From: Lancefieldella sp. Marseille-Q7238
Lineage (GTDB): Bacteria; Actinomycetota; Coriobacteriia; Coriobacteriales; Atopobiaceae
Direction: 5' to 3'
Length of the DNA: 64,000 nt
Assembly: GCF_949152215.1 (NCBI RefSeq)
Contig: NZ_OX424407.1
Span: 500,530-564,529 of the forward strand
Of this stretch, positions 26,253 through 35,429 are shown piece by piece. A program made the translations under genes and the position numbers. Position 1 is the stretch's first letter; every line of letters begins with the position of its first letter. The notes under the pieces are model-generated. The model had not been told where the DNA came from, did no database searches, and was given only the letters and a program-made list of their open reading frames with translations.

Positions 26253-26757
26253 GAGCGAGCTTTCCGTGAATGACACATCCCCGCAAGACGCGCCCGAAAG
26301 CAGTATGTCCCTCGAGGACATGCTGCTTCTCGACAATCAACTGTGCTTTCCGCTCTACGCGACAGCTAAAGAGGTGGTGAGGCGCTACACACCATTTCTG
26401 GCGCCGTTTGACCTCACCTACACGCAATACATCACTATGATGGTTTTGTGGGAGACAAAAACCGTCGGCGTTAGCGAGCTTGGCGAGCGCCTCATGCTTG
26501 ACTCGGGAACCTTAACTCCCCTGCTTCGTAAGCTTGAAGACAAGAAGTATCTGGTTCGCGAGAAGAGCAAAGTAGACGGTCGTCGGCTGGTTGTCTCACT
26601 TACGCAAGAGGGAGTCTCCCTCAAGCACAAAATGACTGTCGTTCCGCAAGAAATGGGGAGCTGCGTGCACTTATCGCCAGCAGAAATCTCCGAGTTGAAA
26701 AGGCTGCTCAAAAAGGTAACGGACAATATTCTCAAGAGCGCGGACAGCCGCGAGTAA
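26242..26757 (+). CDS. ohrR: OhrR-type MarR family regulator
   Basis: Peroxide-sensing repressor. The 171-residue product has the OhrR N-terminal signature LDNQLCFPLY with the redox-active Cys (Cys35), then the winged helix with VSELGERLMLDSGTLTPLLRKLE in parts (LGERL, LDSGTLTPLL) and the wing VDGRRLVVSLT. ATG at 26242 lies inside the end of the gpx gene. OhrR-type repressors typically bind palindromes near their own operon, matching the site at 25591. An extra 20 N-terminal residues precede the usual OhrR start. Confidence 0.88.
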   Translation: MSNKSELSVNDTSPQDAPESSMSLEDMLLLDNQLCFPLYATAKEVVRRYTPFLAPFDLTYTQYITMMVLWETKTVGVSELGERLMLDSGTLTPLLRKLEDKKYLVREKSKVDGRRLVVSLTQEGVSLKHKMTVVPQEMGSCVHLSPAEISELKRLLKKVTDNILKSADSRE

Positions 26758-26767
26758 AGAAGGCGTC

Positions 26768-27988
26768 ATGAGCGATACCTCACATACCTCAAATCATCCC
26801 GGAACAAACTCCGCGGCAGGCCGCGTCCATGTGCGAAATCGCGAGAAGGTCATTGTTCGCACCAGCATTATCGGCATCGCAGTAAATGTGGCGCTTGCCG
26901 CGTTCAAAGCCGCGGTCGGGCTGCTTTCAAATTCCATCGCGGTAGTGCTTGACGCTGTCAACAACCTGTCCGATGCCATCTCGTCCATCATCACGATTGC
27001 GGGCACCAAGCTTTCCAACCGCGAAGCTGACCGTGAGCATCCGTTTGGCCACGGGCGCATCGAATACATCACCACGACCGTTATCGCCGCAATCATCATG
27101 TACGCGGGCATCTCTTCGCTGATAGAGTCTATTAAAGGGATTGTGAACCCTGAAACGCCCGCCTACTCCACCACCTCATTAGTCATCATTGCCGTGGCGG
27201 TTGTCGTAAAAATTCTTCTCGGGCGCTTTGTGCAGGCTAAGGGCCGGCAAGTCCGCTCCGACACGCTCATTGCTTCAGGCTCCGATGCCCTGTTCGACGC
27301 TGTGATTTCCACGTCAGTCCTCGCCGCCGCGTTGATTTTCACGTTCACGAGCATCAGCTTGGAAGCGTACGTTGGCGTCGTGATTGCAGGCTTCATCATC
27401 AAGGCTGCCATTGAGATGCTCAGAGACGCCATGAAAGAGATTATCGGCATGCGCTCGGACTCCGAGCTTTCCATCCGCGTTGCCGAAATTGTCGCGAATG
27501 ATCCCGAAGCTGAAGGAGTATACGACCTCATCCTGCACAGCTACGGACCCGACCGCTATGTTGGCTCATTTCACACCGAGATTTCCGACCAAATGACGGC
27601 AAGCGAGATTGACACCATGACACGCCGTCTGACCAATGAAATCTATGACCAGACGGACGGCCAGATTATCATGGCCGCAATCGGCATCTACGCGCGCAAC
27701 ACGCAGGACAACGCTGTCATCGAAATGCGCACGGAAGTCACCAAAATTGCCATGCAGCATGACGGCGTCATTCAGGTCCACGGATTCACGGCCAACATGG
27801 ACGAAAAATACATGGCGTTCGATATGGTCGTTGTCTTTGGCATTGACTCCGAAGCACTTATGCACCATATCATGAGCGACATTAGCGAGAAGTACCCGGA
27901 TTTCTCGCTCAACATTAAAATCGACCGCGATACCAGCGATCTTGCTTCCATGTCCTGCGAGTTGGATGCCGATCCATACCGGAAGTAA
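26768..27988 (+). CDS. Cation diffusion facilitator family transporter
   Basis: Proton-coupled efflux of divalent metal ions (zinc, manganese, iron or similar). The 406-residue protein has six membrane segments with metal-site residues in VLDAVNNLSDA (TM2) and ASGSDALFDAVI (TM5), then a cytoplasmic C-terminal domain with HSYGPDRYVGSFHTEI. After the normal CTD there is a further 100 residues that repeat a CTD-like pattern (VHGFTANMDEKYMAFDMVVVF, in parts), so two CTD-like modules may be present. It follows the OhrR gene by 10 bases, probably in the same operon. Confidence 0.9.
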   Translation: MSDTSHTSNHPGTNSAAGRVHVRNREKVIVRTSIIGIAVNVALAAFKAAVGLLSNSIAVVLDAVNNLSDAISSIITIAGTKLSNREADREHPFGHGRIEYITTTVIAAIIMYAGISSLIESIKGIVNPETPAYSTTSLVIIAVAVVVKILLGRFVQAKGRQVRSDTLIASGSDALFDAVISTSVLAAALIFTFTSISLEAYVGVVIAGFIIKAAIEMLRDAMKEIIGMRSDSELSIRVAEIVANDPEAEGVYDLILHSYGPDRYVGSFHTEISDQMTASEIDTMTRRLTNEIYDQTDGQIIMAAIGIYARNTQDNAVIEMRTEVTKIAMQHDGVIQVHGFTANMDEKYMAFDMVVVFGIDSEALMHHIMSDISEKYPDFSLNIKIDRDTSDLASMSCELDADPYRK

Positions 27989-28003
27989 GCCGGCAGCACA
28001 CCG

Positions 28004-28120
28004 TTTGCAGCGCGAGCACGCTTGCGGCCGCAGGTACACTTGCGCTGCGAGTGCGTTTGCGTTGTGGGTACGTTTGCGGTCGCGGATACACTTGCGGCTG
28101 CGAACACATTTGCAGTCGCC
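28004..28120 (+). repeat. Degenerate 17-18 bp tandem repeat
   Basis: Six or so imperfect units of the type GCGGCTGCGAACACATTT follow the CDF stop. Units are 17 or 18 bases and share a GCGxxxGCG...ACxxTT pattern. No coding role is seen. Confidence 0.6.
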
Positions 28121-28203
28121 TATAGCGTGCGCACCTGCCGCGACACTCTCCCCAATATCTCCCTCTCTTTCACAACATCTTCTAAAATCGCTGTAAAAAG
28201 GGG

Positions 28204-28234
28204 CGAGCCGCCGACACCCAGAGTCAGCGGCTCG
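28204..28234. terminator. Stem-loop downstream of the CDF gene
   Basis: A perfect 8-bp inverted repeat (CGAGCCGC and GCGGCTCG) with a 15-base loop, followed by TGTTCTTT on the plus strand. It is a weak terminator candidate for the gpx-ohrR-CDF operon. Confidence 0.45.
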
Positions 28235-28243
28235 TGTTCTTTG

Positions 28244-28380
28244 CCTAGAAAGTAGGGAGAGGGTCTACCATCTCAGGCATGTGGAACCAAAGAAGAGAAC
28301 GATTAGGGAAATCGTCTCCCGGAAAGGAAGTAATCCGTTCCGTGGTGTAAGAATAAGTTAACCTGATGATACTTTCTAGT
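28244..28380 (+). ncRNA. Possible structured RNA or element closed by a 10-bp stem
   Basis: CTAGAAAGTA (28245-28254) pairs perfectly with TACTTTCTAG (28370-28379). Inside, TCAGG (28273) can pair with CCTGA (28362), and two further hairpins are seen: ACGATT/AATCGT (28299-28315) and CGGAA-GGA/TCC-TTCCG around an AGTAA loop (28320-28342). No known riboswitch, 6S, SRP or RNase P core is recognised. The strand is a guess; a short mobile element with inverted ends is an alternative. Confidence 0.3.
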
Positions 28381-28528
28381 CAGAAGGCACTTCTCGCTAT
28401 TCCTTCACAAAATCTCCAAAGTTAGATATGGCTTACTTGTATTACTCCACTCAATCCTGCTGCTTTGCTTGGCAGCCCTTCTGAATTCCATATTCCTTTC
28501 AAAGAGATACATAAGCTGCGACAGAAGA

Positions 28529-28651
28529 TTCCAGATTTAGGCATGAGTTGTGATATGAAAACTCCTAAAAAAGGCATCAGTTGTGATAAATCCCCTAAAA
28601 ATGCCATGAGTTGTGAAGTATTTTTATCACAACTGTGGCACTTTTTTGGAA
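28529..28651 (-). repeat. 123-bp interspersed repeat, copy B
   Basis: Inverted relative to copies A and C. On the minus strand it is identical to copy C except for one base (GTGCC versus GTACC near the left end). Its other end reads TTCCAGATTTAGGC on plus. It lies in the convergent spacer between the CDF and feoB genes. Confidence 0.9.
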
Positions 28652-28773
28652 ATGTGAGCGGAACTGTGAAGATACAACCAGCGTATCGGAAATACAGCCA
28701 AAGCCTCGATAAACGCGCACGAAAAAGCATGAGAAAACAACAGGAAGCGAGAGAAAAAGTAAGCTTACTTGTA

Positions 28774-28812
28774 AAACAGACTGCAAGCACACTAAATGCC
28801 TGCAGCCTGTTT
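28774..28812 (-). terminator. Terminator of the feo operon
   Basis: Fifteen-base arms (AAACAGACTGCAAGC and GCCTGCAGCCTGTTT) pair with two mismatches across a 9-base loop, and the minus-strand transcript ends in TTTT. It lies about 120 bases past the feoB stop. Confidence 0.65.
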
Positions 28813-28933
28813 GAAAATCCTCGTTGATCCCCTATCCCCTAGACACGGGTACCGTAGGTGACCTGAACGCCGTGAGCAGCCCGGGTACTCCAAATACCCT
28901 AGGACGCCCAGACGCGATTCCCGCCTTTAGCCT

Positions 28934-31594
28934 TTACTTCGCAGAAGCAACGTTCAGGCTGGAGAGAATCTTGTCGTCTTTCTTATCCCACTTGGGAACC
29001 GGACGGAAGAGCTGGAAGAGAATGGCCGCTAGGAAGATCAACGCGACCACGGTCCACACGCCAAACGTACCGAGGACGAAGAGCTCCCAAAGCTGATTGA
29101 TAATCAAGCCGACGACCCAGGCAAAGATGCACTGATAGCCAATGGCAAACCAGAACCACTTGGGGCTGTCCATCTGACGACGGATAGTACCGATTGCAGC
29201 GAAGCACGGAGCGTCAAGCATATTGAACGCCACAAACGCGCACATAGCGCCGACGTGGAGAACGCCGTTGGGATCGGTAAACATGCTGCCGAAGCCGGTC
29301 CACATGGTAACGGACTTCTCCGAAGCTTCACCCAGACCGTACAGAACGCCAAAGGTGGAAACAAGGTTCTCCTTCGCGATAAGCGCGGAGATAGACGCCG
29401 CGGTGGCTTGCCAGTTTGCAAAACCAAGCGGTGCGAAAATAACGCTCAGGAAGCCGCCAACAGCCGCAAGCAGCGAGTAGTCCATAACAGCGTCAGGAGC
29501 GCCGTCAAAGCCGGGAAGGAACCCGAAGGCGCCATTGCCACCGTCCCAGGTAGCCCAGCCGAAGTTGGAAAGAGCCCAGATACCGACAGCTGCGGCAAAG
29601 ATAATCGTACCCGCTTTTACGATGTAAGCGGAGATGCGCTCCCACACGTGCATGGCCCACGATCTGATGGACGGCATGTGGTAGTCCGGCAGCTCCATGA
29701 CGAACGGAGCGGGCTCGCCGGCAAAGGGCTTCGTCTTCTTCAGCATAATCGCCGAAATGATAATAGCGGCAACGCCCATGAAGTAGAACATGGGGGCAAT
29801 CCACCAGTCGCTGGAGCCACCGATAAGAACGCCCATGACTAAGGCGATGATCGGCTGCTTAGCAGAGCACGGAATCATCGTGGTAAGCATGGCGGTCATA
29901 CGACGGTCCTTCTCGTTTTCAATAGTACGCGTAGAAAGAACGCCGGGAACGCCACAGCCAGAAGAAATCAGAAGCGGAATGAAGGACTTGCCGGACAGAC
30001 CAAAGCGACGGAACACACGGTCCATAACGAAGGCCACACGGCTCATGTAGCCGCAGTCCTCAAGGAAGGACAGCAAGATGAAGAAGACGAGCATCTGCGG
30101 AATGAAGCCAAGAACGGCACCAACGCCGCCAATGATACCGTCAACGACCAGGCTGACAACAGCAGGACTTGCACCTGCTCCCTCAAGAGCATCCTTCACC
30201 ACGTCAGGAATACTTGGTGACCAGACGCCGTAATCGGAAGCCTCGGGTTCAGTGGCCGCGCCCTCGATAGCAGTCTTAAAGCCATCAGCGGTTACGCCGC
30301 CGGCTGTCTTGAGCACCTGACCTTCAGCAAGAATCGGCTGACCATCAGCATCCAGTCTGACCGGATTATCATCGGTATCAATCAGGTTGCCGTCCTCATC
30401 ATGCAGTGGCGTGGTTGTCGCAATGACATTTTGCTTGGAGGCTTCCTCAATGAAATTCGCGAGGTCCTCAGAGTCCCATTCCTTTGCCTCAACCGCAGCT
30501 TTAGCGGCCTCAACATCAATGCCAGCCTCTTCAGCGGCATCAAAGTAGGCGTCGATGGTATCTCCGTAGTGGTGCTCATCAAATTCTTCTTTGGCCTCGT
30601 TATATTCAGCATCACCAATGCCAAACACATGGAAGCCTTCACCGAACAGGTTATCGTTCACCCAGTCGGTCGCGGCGGTGCCCACCGTTGAAATGGCCAG
30701 GAAATATACGAGCGTCATAACCGCGATAAAGATAGGAAGACCCAGGATACGATTGGTAACGATGCGGTCGATCTTCTCGGAACGCGTCAGCTTCTTGGGA
30801 GCCTTCTTAACGGCCGCCGCCATGACCGTTGCGATCCACTCGTAGCGGTCAGACGTAATAATCGACTCCGCGTCATCATCGCGAGACTTCTCGACAGCAG
30901 AAATAATGTCTTCAAGCTGGGCGTCCTTCTCGGCAGAAAGACCGAGAGGAGCAATGGCAGACGCGTCGCGCTCAAAGACCTTAATGGAGTACCAGCGAGA
31001 AAGCGCGGCGGGAGCGGCGTCGGCGATAAGGTCGGCAATCTTTTCGAGCGCCTTTTCCACCTCTGGCGAGAAGCACTTGGGACCCTGCGAAGGCACACCC
31101 TTCTTGCCAGCCTCAACTGCGGTCTTAATGAGTTCCGTAACGTTTGTGTTGCGCAGCGCTGAAACCTCGACAACAGGTACGCCGAGCTTCTCGGACAACA
31201 CTGCCGTATCAATGACGTCGCCGCGCTCCTTGAGCAGGTCGATCATGTTCAGACCGACAACTACCGGACGACCCGCCTCAAGAACCTGCGTCGTCAGATA
31301 GAGGTTGCGCTCGAGGTTGGTAACGTCAAGCAGGTTGATGATGGCGTCGGGGCGCTCGTTTACGATGTAGTCTCGCGAAACCGTTTCTTCAGGAGAGTAC
31401 GGTGACAACGAGTAAATGCCAGGCAAATCGACAAAGGTGACGTTTTTATCGGCGCGCCATGTCGCCTGCTTCTTTTCAACGGTAACGCCCGGCCAGTTGC
31501 CGACGTATCCGTTTGAGCCAGTAAGCTCGTTAAACAAAGTGGTCTTACCGCAGTTTGGGTTACCTGCGAGACCGATGATGGTTTTATCGGACAT
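28934..31594 (-). CDS. feoB: Ferrous iron transporter B
   Basis: GTP-linked Fe(II) importer. The 886-residue protein has the N-terminal G domain with G1 GNPNCGKTT (11-19), G3 DLPGIYS (57-63) and NMID (116-119), then the FeoB membrane region with Gate motifs (IPCSAKQPIIALVMG; NMLDAPCFAAIG). Unusual: about 140 acidic and Ala-rich residues (about 320-460) are inserted after the first membrane segment, in a loop expected outside the membrane. It follows two feoA genes on the minus strand. Confidence 0.95.
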   Translation of the reverse strand: MSDKTIIGLAGNPNCGKTTLFNELTGSNGYVGNWPGVTVEKKQATWRADKNVTFVDLPGIYSLSPYSPEETVSRDYIVNERPDAIINLLDVTNLERNLYLTTQVLEAGRPVVVGLNMIDLLKERGDVIDTAVLSEKLGVPVVEVSALRNTNVTELIKTAVEAGKKGVPSQGPKCFSPEVEKALEKIADLIADAAPAALSRWYSIKVFERDASAIAPLGLSAEKDAQLEDIISAVEKSRDDDAESIITSDRYEWIATVMAAAVKKAPKKLTRSEKIDRIVTNRILGLPIFIAVMTLVYFLAISTVGTAATDWVNDNLFGEGFHVFGIGDAEYNEAKEEFDEHHYGDTIDAYFDAAEEAGIDVEAAKAAVEAKEWDSEDLANFIEEASKQNVIATTTPLHDEDGNLIDTDDNPVRLDADGQPILAEGQVLKTAGGVTADGFKTAIEGAATEPEASDYGVWSPSIPDVVKDALEGAGASPAVVSLVVDGIIGGVGAVLGFIPQMLVFFILLSFLEDCGYMSRVAFVMDRVFRRFGLSGKSFIPLLISSGCGVPGVLSTRTIENEKDRRMTAMLTTMIPCSAKQPIIALVMGVLIGGSSDWWIAPMFYFMGVAAIIISAIMLKKTKPFAGEPAPFVMELPDYHMPSIRSWAMHVWERISAYIVKAGTIIFAAAVGIWALSNFGWATWDGGNGAFGFLPGFDGAPDAVMDYSLLAAVGGFLSVIFAPLGFANWQATAASISALIAKENLVSTFGVLYGLGEASEKSVTMWTGFGSMFTDPNGVLHVGAMCAFVAFNMLDAPCFAAIGTIRRQMDSPKWFWFAIGYQCIFAWVVGLIINQLWELFVLGTFGVWTVVALIFLAAILFQLFRPVPKWDKKDDKILSSLNVASAK

Positions 31595-31605
31595 CCGCTA
31601 CTCCT

Positions 31606-31836
31606 CTAGTGAACATCGGTGACTTCGATACTTGCCGCTTCATCCTTGCGGATGGAGAGCTCATAGCCGCGAACGGTGAGCTCAATAGGGTCACCGAGCG
31701 GGGCAACCTTTTTTACATGAACCTCAGTTCCTTTGGTAAGGCCCATATCCATGATGCGGCGCTTTACCGCACCGGTGCCAGTCAATTTGGCAACAGTGCA
31801 ACTCTGCCCCACCTTCACTTCCTTCAGAGTGGACAT
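31606..31836 (-). CDS. feoA: FeoA domain protein (second copy)
   Basis: Small SH3-like cytoplasmic protein (76 residues) that supports FeoB. The pattern TVAKLTGTGAVKRRIMDMGLTKGTEV then APLGDPIELTVRGYELSIRKDEA is standard FeoA (given in parts: RRIMDMGLTKG, GYELSIRK). It ends 11 bases before feoB. GGAGG lies before its ATG. Together with the gene at 31898 it makes a tandem feoA pair, common in Gram-positive anaerobes. Confidence 0.93.
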   Translation of the reverse strand: MSTLKEVKVGQSCTVAKLTGTGAVKRRIMDMGLTKGTEVHVKKVAPLGDPIELTVRGYELSIRKDEAASIEVTDVH

Positions 31837-31897
31837 GTTTCCTCCTTTTGCCAGCTTTCTGGCACATCAAGCCGCAAAATGCAGCGTTATACAACGA

Positions 31898-32152
31898 TTA
31901 AAGAGTCACCATGATGTGACTGGACATTTGACGATTGAGACCTAAGCGAGCGCCTTTAACGCTCACAATCACGTCTCCATTGACGCGTGAAGCGACCGTC
32001 ACCTCAGCTCCCTCGACAAATCCCAAAGTTGCCAGATGCTGGCGCAGCTCAGACGCTCCTTTAACCTGCACGATACGGGCAGTCTCGCCCTCGCCAAGCA
32101 TTGCCAGCGGAAGCTGAGACGTCCCTTGAGTGTCTGTATGTTCTACGGCCAT
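31898..32152 (-). CDS. feoA: FeoA domain protein (first copy)
   Basis: An 84-residue FeoA homologue: RQHLATLGFVEGAEV and the C-terminal VKGARLGLNRQMSSHIMV fit the family. It is more divergent and carries about 20 extra N-terminal residues. Start at ATG 32152 (AGAGGT upstream); the frame is open to 32194. First gene of the feoA-feoA-feoB operon, behind a set of AAGTT/AACTT inverted repeats. Confidence 0.88.
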   Translation of the reverse strand: MAVEHTDTQGTSQLPLAMLGEGETARIVQVKGASELRQHLATLGFVEGAEVTVASRVNGDVIVSVKGARLGLNRQMSSHIMVTL

Positions 32153-32183
32153 ACCTCTCCCAACATGTAACAGCAAGCTCACT

Positions 32184-32272
32184 AAGTTCGCCATAATGAA
32201 CTTTTATCAGAGTTAGTATAGGCGCATAAGTTATACAAATTCAACTTTAATTATCAAAAAGTTAGCCAACTT
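32184..32272. promoter_or_regulatory. Three AAGTT/AACTT inverted repeats upstream of feo
   Basis: Arms AAGTT and AACTT occur with a 10-base spacer at 32184-32203 and 32228-32247, and with a 4-base spacer at 32259-32272 (AAGTTAGCCAACTT). Placed 30-120 bases before the first feoA start, they are plausible sites for an iron-responsive repressor of the Fur or DtxR type. Confidence 0.5.
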
Positions 32273-32287
32273 CATCTTTGCTGCATA

Positions 32288-35200
32288 TCAGCCGGTATTT
32301 TGCAAGCCCGCAGCTACGCCGGACACCGTGCAGAGAATGAGATAGAGGAAGCGTTCGCGCTCTTCCGGCGTCAGCGTCTCCTTGCGAATGCGCAGTTCAG
32401 ACAAGGCGTGTACCTGCGTGACAGAAAGCACGTTCACAAAGGGAAGGCGCAAACGGATAACCGGACCAAGCACGCGACGGTTCTCGAGCGGCCATTTATT
32501 ACCCGTAATGGCCAGCACCCATTTGCGGGTCAAAGCCATTTCCGAGAGCACCATTTCCGCAAGATCATCGCGATTGTCCAGCGAGAGATACAGTCGAGCT
32601 ATGCGCGTATCAACTTTTGAAAGCGACATCTCTATGTTGTCGATAAACGTTGTAAACAGTGGCCATTCCTTATATGCCGAACGCAAGCGGCCCAAATCTC
32701 CCACCGCCTCGCACGCGGTGCCCAAACCATACCAGGCAGCCAGATTGATGCGCGCCTGCGACCAAGAAAAAATCCACGGAATCGCGCGGAGATCTTCTAG
32801 CGACTTCGCGCCAAGACCGCGCTTGGCAGGTCGTGATCCGATGGGAAGAAGACCAATCTCCGTCAGCGGAGTCACCGCGGAAAACCACTCGGCAAAACCT
32901 TCGGCGTCCAAAAGACTATGGAATCGTTCCTGAGAGGTGCGGTCAAGCTCAATCGCAAGGTCAGTATATTTATCCGTCGTTTCGGTGATACGTCGCTCCA
33001 CAGATGGAGCCGACTGTAAAAGCGTGGCGCCGGCGACCGACTCCACATGGCGGCGAGCCAGTGTCGGATCTCCATAGCGAGCAAAAATAACCTCTCCCTG
33101 CTCGGTAAGCTTAAAGCGACAGTTCACCGAACCCTTTGGCTGGGACAGGACGGCGCGGTTCGCAGGTCCTCCTCCGCGTCCGACAGCGCCGCCACGCCCG
33201 TGCATCAAAACGAGGTCGATATCGTGCTTCTCGGCCCATTGCGCAAGGGCTGCCTGCGTAGCATGAAGTACCAACGTAGCTGAGGTAGGACCGGCTTCCT
33301 TGGAAGAGTCGGAATACCCCAGCATCACTTCGAGCCGGCGATGCGTCTGCGCAAGACGGCGCTGCACGTCTGGCAGCTGGATAACCTTTTCCATTGTCGT
33401 TACAGCGTTTTCAAGGTCCTCAAGCTGCTCAAATAAAGGAATGACGTCAAGCACGGGAGCGTCTTCCTCATGCGAAAACGAGAGGCGCGCCAATTTGTAG
33501 ACGTTTTCTATATCCTCAGCCGTTCTCGTGAAAGAAATGATATAGCGCCGCGCCGCGTTGACGCCGTTCTTGCGTTGGATAGAGCCGATGGCACGGAAGG
33601 TGTCCATCACCTCGTGCGTCATATGGTCAAGCTCGCCCTTCTCTCCCGCTCGGCCGTGCTTGAGAATATCCTCAAGAGCGCGCTTGTGCACCAGTGAATG
33701 CTGACGGAATTCCATCTCAACAAGGTGGAACCCAAAGGTTTGCGCTTGCCAGATAAGCTTTTGCATGGGGCCGTACGCGGCGCGGACAGCACCGGCCTGA
33801 GCCAGAGAATCCTGAACAATGCGCAGATCAGCAATGTACTCGTCCGCGTTTTGATACATGAGATCGGAATTGCGTTTGATAGTAGCGTTCAGACGGTCGG
33901 AAATGACGCGCATCGTGGCGCGATGCAGCTCGGACCCCGCCTTGTCAAACGCGTGAGATGACAGTGACTCACTCATTTCGGTCTGATGACTCCACAGCTG
34001 CGCAAGCTCGTCTGAAGGCGGCGTTGAAATGCCATCAAGCGTCAAAGAGCGAGAAATTTCATGCGTCGCTCGGGCAAGGGCGTCCAGCACGTGCACACGG
34101 TACTTCTCGGCAACTTTGCGAGAAACCTGCGCGGTCACGTTAGGATTTCCATCCCTATCAGAACCAATCCAGCTGCCCGGGTGGAAAAACGGCGGACAGA
34201 CGGGAGGCACTGTACCGGCAAGCTCTCCGAGTTCCCAATCGTCAAAGCGACGATACACGCTGGGCACCATCTCAAAGAGCGTTGCATCAAAGATGTTCAA
34301 AATGGTATCGGCTTCTTCGAGAGGCGTTGGTTTTTTGTGGGCAATCGGAGACGTGCGGAACAGCGCGTCAATCTCCTCAAGCATGCGGCGCTCGTTCTCA
34401 AGACGCGCGATGCCGCCCAAATCGGAGCGCTCATCCAACAGCTCGGAGATAGTGCGGATACGCTTCTCGATGGTTTTTCGGCGCGCTTCCGTAGGATGGG
34501 CGGTAAAGACAGGATGGAACTCCAGGCGCTCAAGGCGCTTTCGAGCGACTTCTTCACCGCATTCATCAATGAGCTGGCGGTATGCCACGGTAATATCATT
34601 GATGGGATCATCGACCGACGTAGTGGACACCGATGCCTCACGGGCGCGCAGACTCTGTACGCGGTAGTTTTCCTCGCAGAGGTTAGCGAGGTGGAAGTAG
34701 GTTACAAACGCCCGCATCAAAAGGGTGGATTTTCCGACCGAAAGATCATCAATCTTTGAAGCAAACTGCAAAAACGAGTTGAGCGACTTTTTCTCCGCGT
34801 CAGCCGTCCGAGCGGAGTCGATAGCCGCCGCAATGGAAGCCACAAAGCCCGCCGGCGACCCTTTTCCACTCACACGCATCTCTTCAAGGCGCGCCGCCGT
34901 ATCATCGGGGCCGGCGGCAATGGCGTTTATCAGCAGCGTATCAAAGCTCACACGAAGTTCGACATCATACTCAGACAGCACCTTGCGCACCAGGCGCAAA
35001 AAAAGCGCCAGATTATCACGCAGCTCAGCCGGAGCGTTCACCGCGTCAATGACTGTGCGGGCCGCCGCAATCTCAGCGTCGCGACGCTCTATACCATAGT
35101 CACCGCGATGCACAGCGCCTCGAATCTCATCAAGATCCTGGCGAACAGCACGCGCCTCTTCTCTGCCGGAGCGAATCGTATCTCTACCACTGTCAGACAT
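32288..35200 (-). CDS. ppc: Phosphoenolpyruvate carboxylase
   Basis: Carboxylates PEP to oxaloacetate, an anaplerotic step that also feeds the reductive branch to succinate. The 970-residue protein shows the catalytic His in VFTAHPTEARRKT (His235), the GYSDSSKEAG block, HGRGGAVGRGGGPA, and the C-terminal LRLPFVNVLSVTQV and ending NTG. It is some 50-60 residues longer than typical, mainly in the N-terminal 50 residues and the region before His235. Monocistronic, minus strand. Confidence 0.96.
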   Translation of the reverse strand: MSDSGRDTIRSGREEARAVRQDLDEIRGAVHRGDYGIERRDAEIAAARTVIDAVNAPAELRDNLALFLRLVRKVLSEYDVELRVSFDTLLINAIAAGPDDTAARLEEMRVSGKGSPAGFVASIAAAIDSARTADAEKKSLNSFLQFASKIDDLSVGKSTLLMRAFVTYFHLANLCEENYRVQSLRAREASVSTTSVDDPINDITVAYRQLIDECGEEVARKRLERLEFHPVFTAHPTEARRKTIEKRIRTISELLDERSDLGGIARLENERRMLEEIDALFRTSPIAHKKPTPLEEADTILNIFDATLFEMVPSVYRRFDDWELGELAGTVPPVCPPFFHPGSWIGSDRDGNPNVTAQVSRKVAEKYRVHVLDALARATHEISRSLTLDGISTPPSDELAQLWSHQTEMSESLSSHAFDKAGSELHRATMRVISDRLNATIKRNSDLMYQNADEYIADLRIVQDSLAQAGAVRAAYGPMQKLIWQAQTFGFHLVEMEFRQHSLVHKRALEDILKHGRAGEKGELDHMTHEVMDTFRAIGSIQRKNGVNAARRYIISFTRTAEDIENVYKLARLSFSHEEDAPVLDVIPLFEQLEDLENAVTTMEKVIQLPDVQRRLAQTHRRLEVMLGYSDSSKEAGPTSATLVLHATQAALAQWAEKHDIDLVLMHGRGGAVGRGGGPANRAVLSQPKGSVNCRFKLTEQGEVIFARYGDPTLARRHVESVAGATLLQSAPSVERRITETTDKYTDLAIELDRTSQERFHSLLDAEGFAEWFSAVTPLTEIGLLPIGSRPAKRGLGAKSLEDLRAIPWIFSWSQARINLAAWYGLGTACEAVGDLGRLRSAYKEWPLFTTFIDNIEMSLSKVDTRIARLYLSLDNRDDLAEMVLSEMALTRKWVLAITGNKWPLENRRVLGPVIRLRLPFVNVLSVTQVHALSELRIRKETLTPEERERFLYLILCTVSGVAAGLQNTG

Positions 35201-35429
35201 TGCAAGGAGTTCCCTTCAAATCCGAACACGCGTTATCAATATTCTCTCTATACCGTACTTCTCTCTATACCCTACTCGTTTGTGGCGACTTTTACACAAA
35301 ATTGCGTCATTCGTAATCAGATGTACATCGTGCCGTACAATCAAGAGAGAACACGGGTAAGAAGAACGTGTAATCCATACGCTTCTTATCCGCAGCAGGC
35401 ACTCCACCCGAAAGGACCTTCGCTCGTTT

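Noticed and set aside
28250-28300. Glycine riboswitch
   Set aside because: GGGAGAG and ATCTCAGGCA are reminiscent, but the central conserved CCGAAGG domain and the tandem aptamer are missing.
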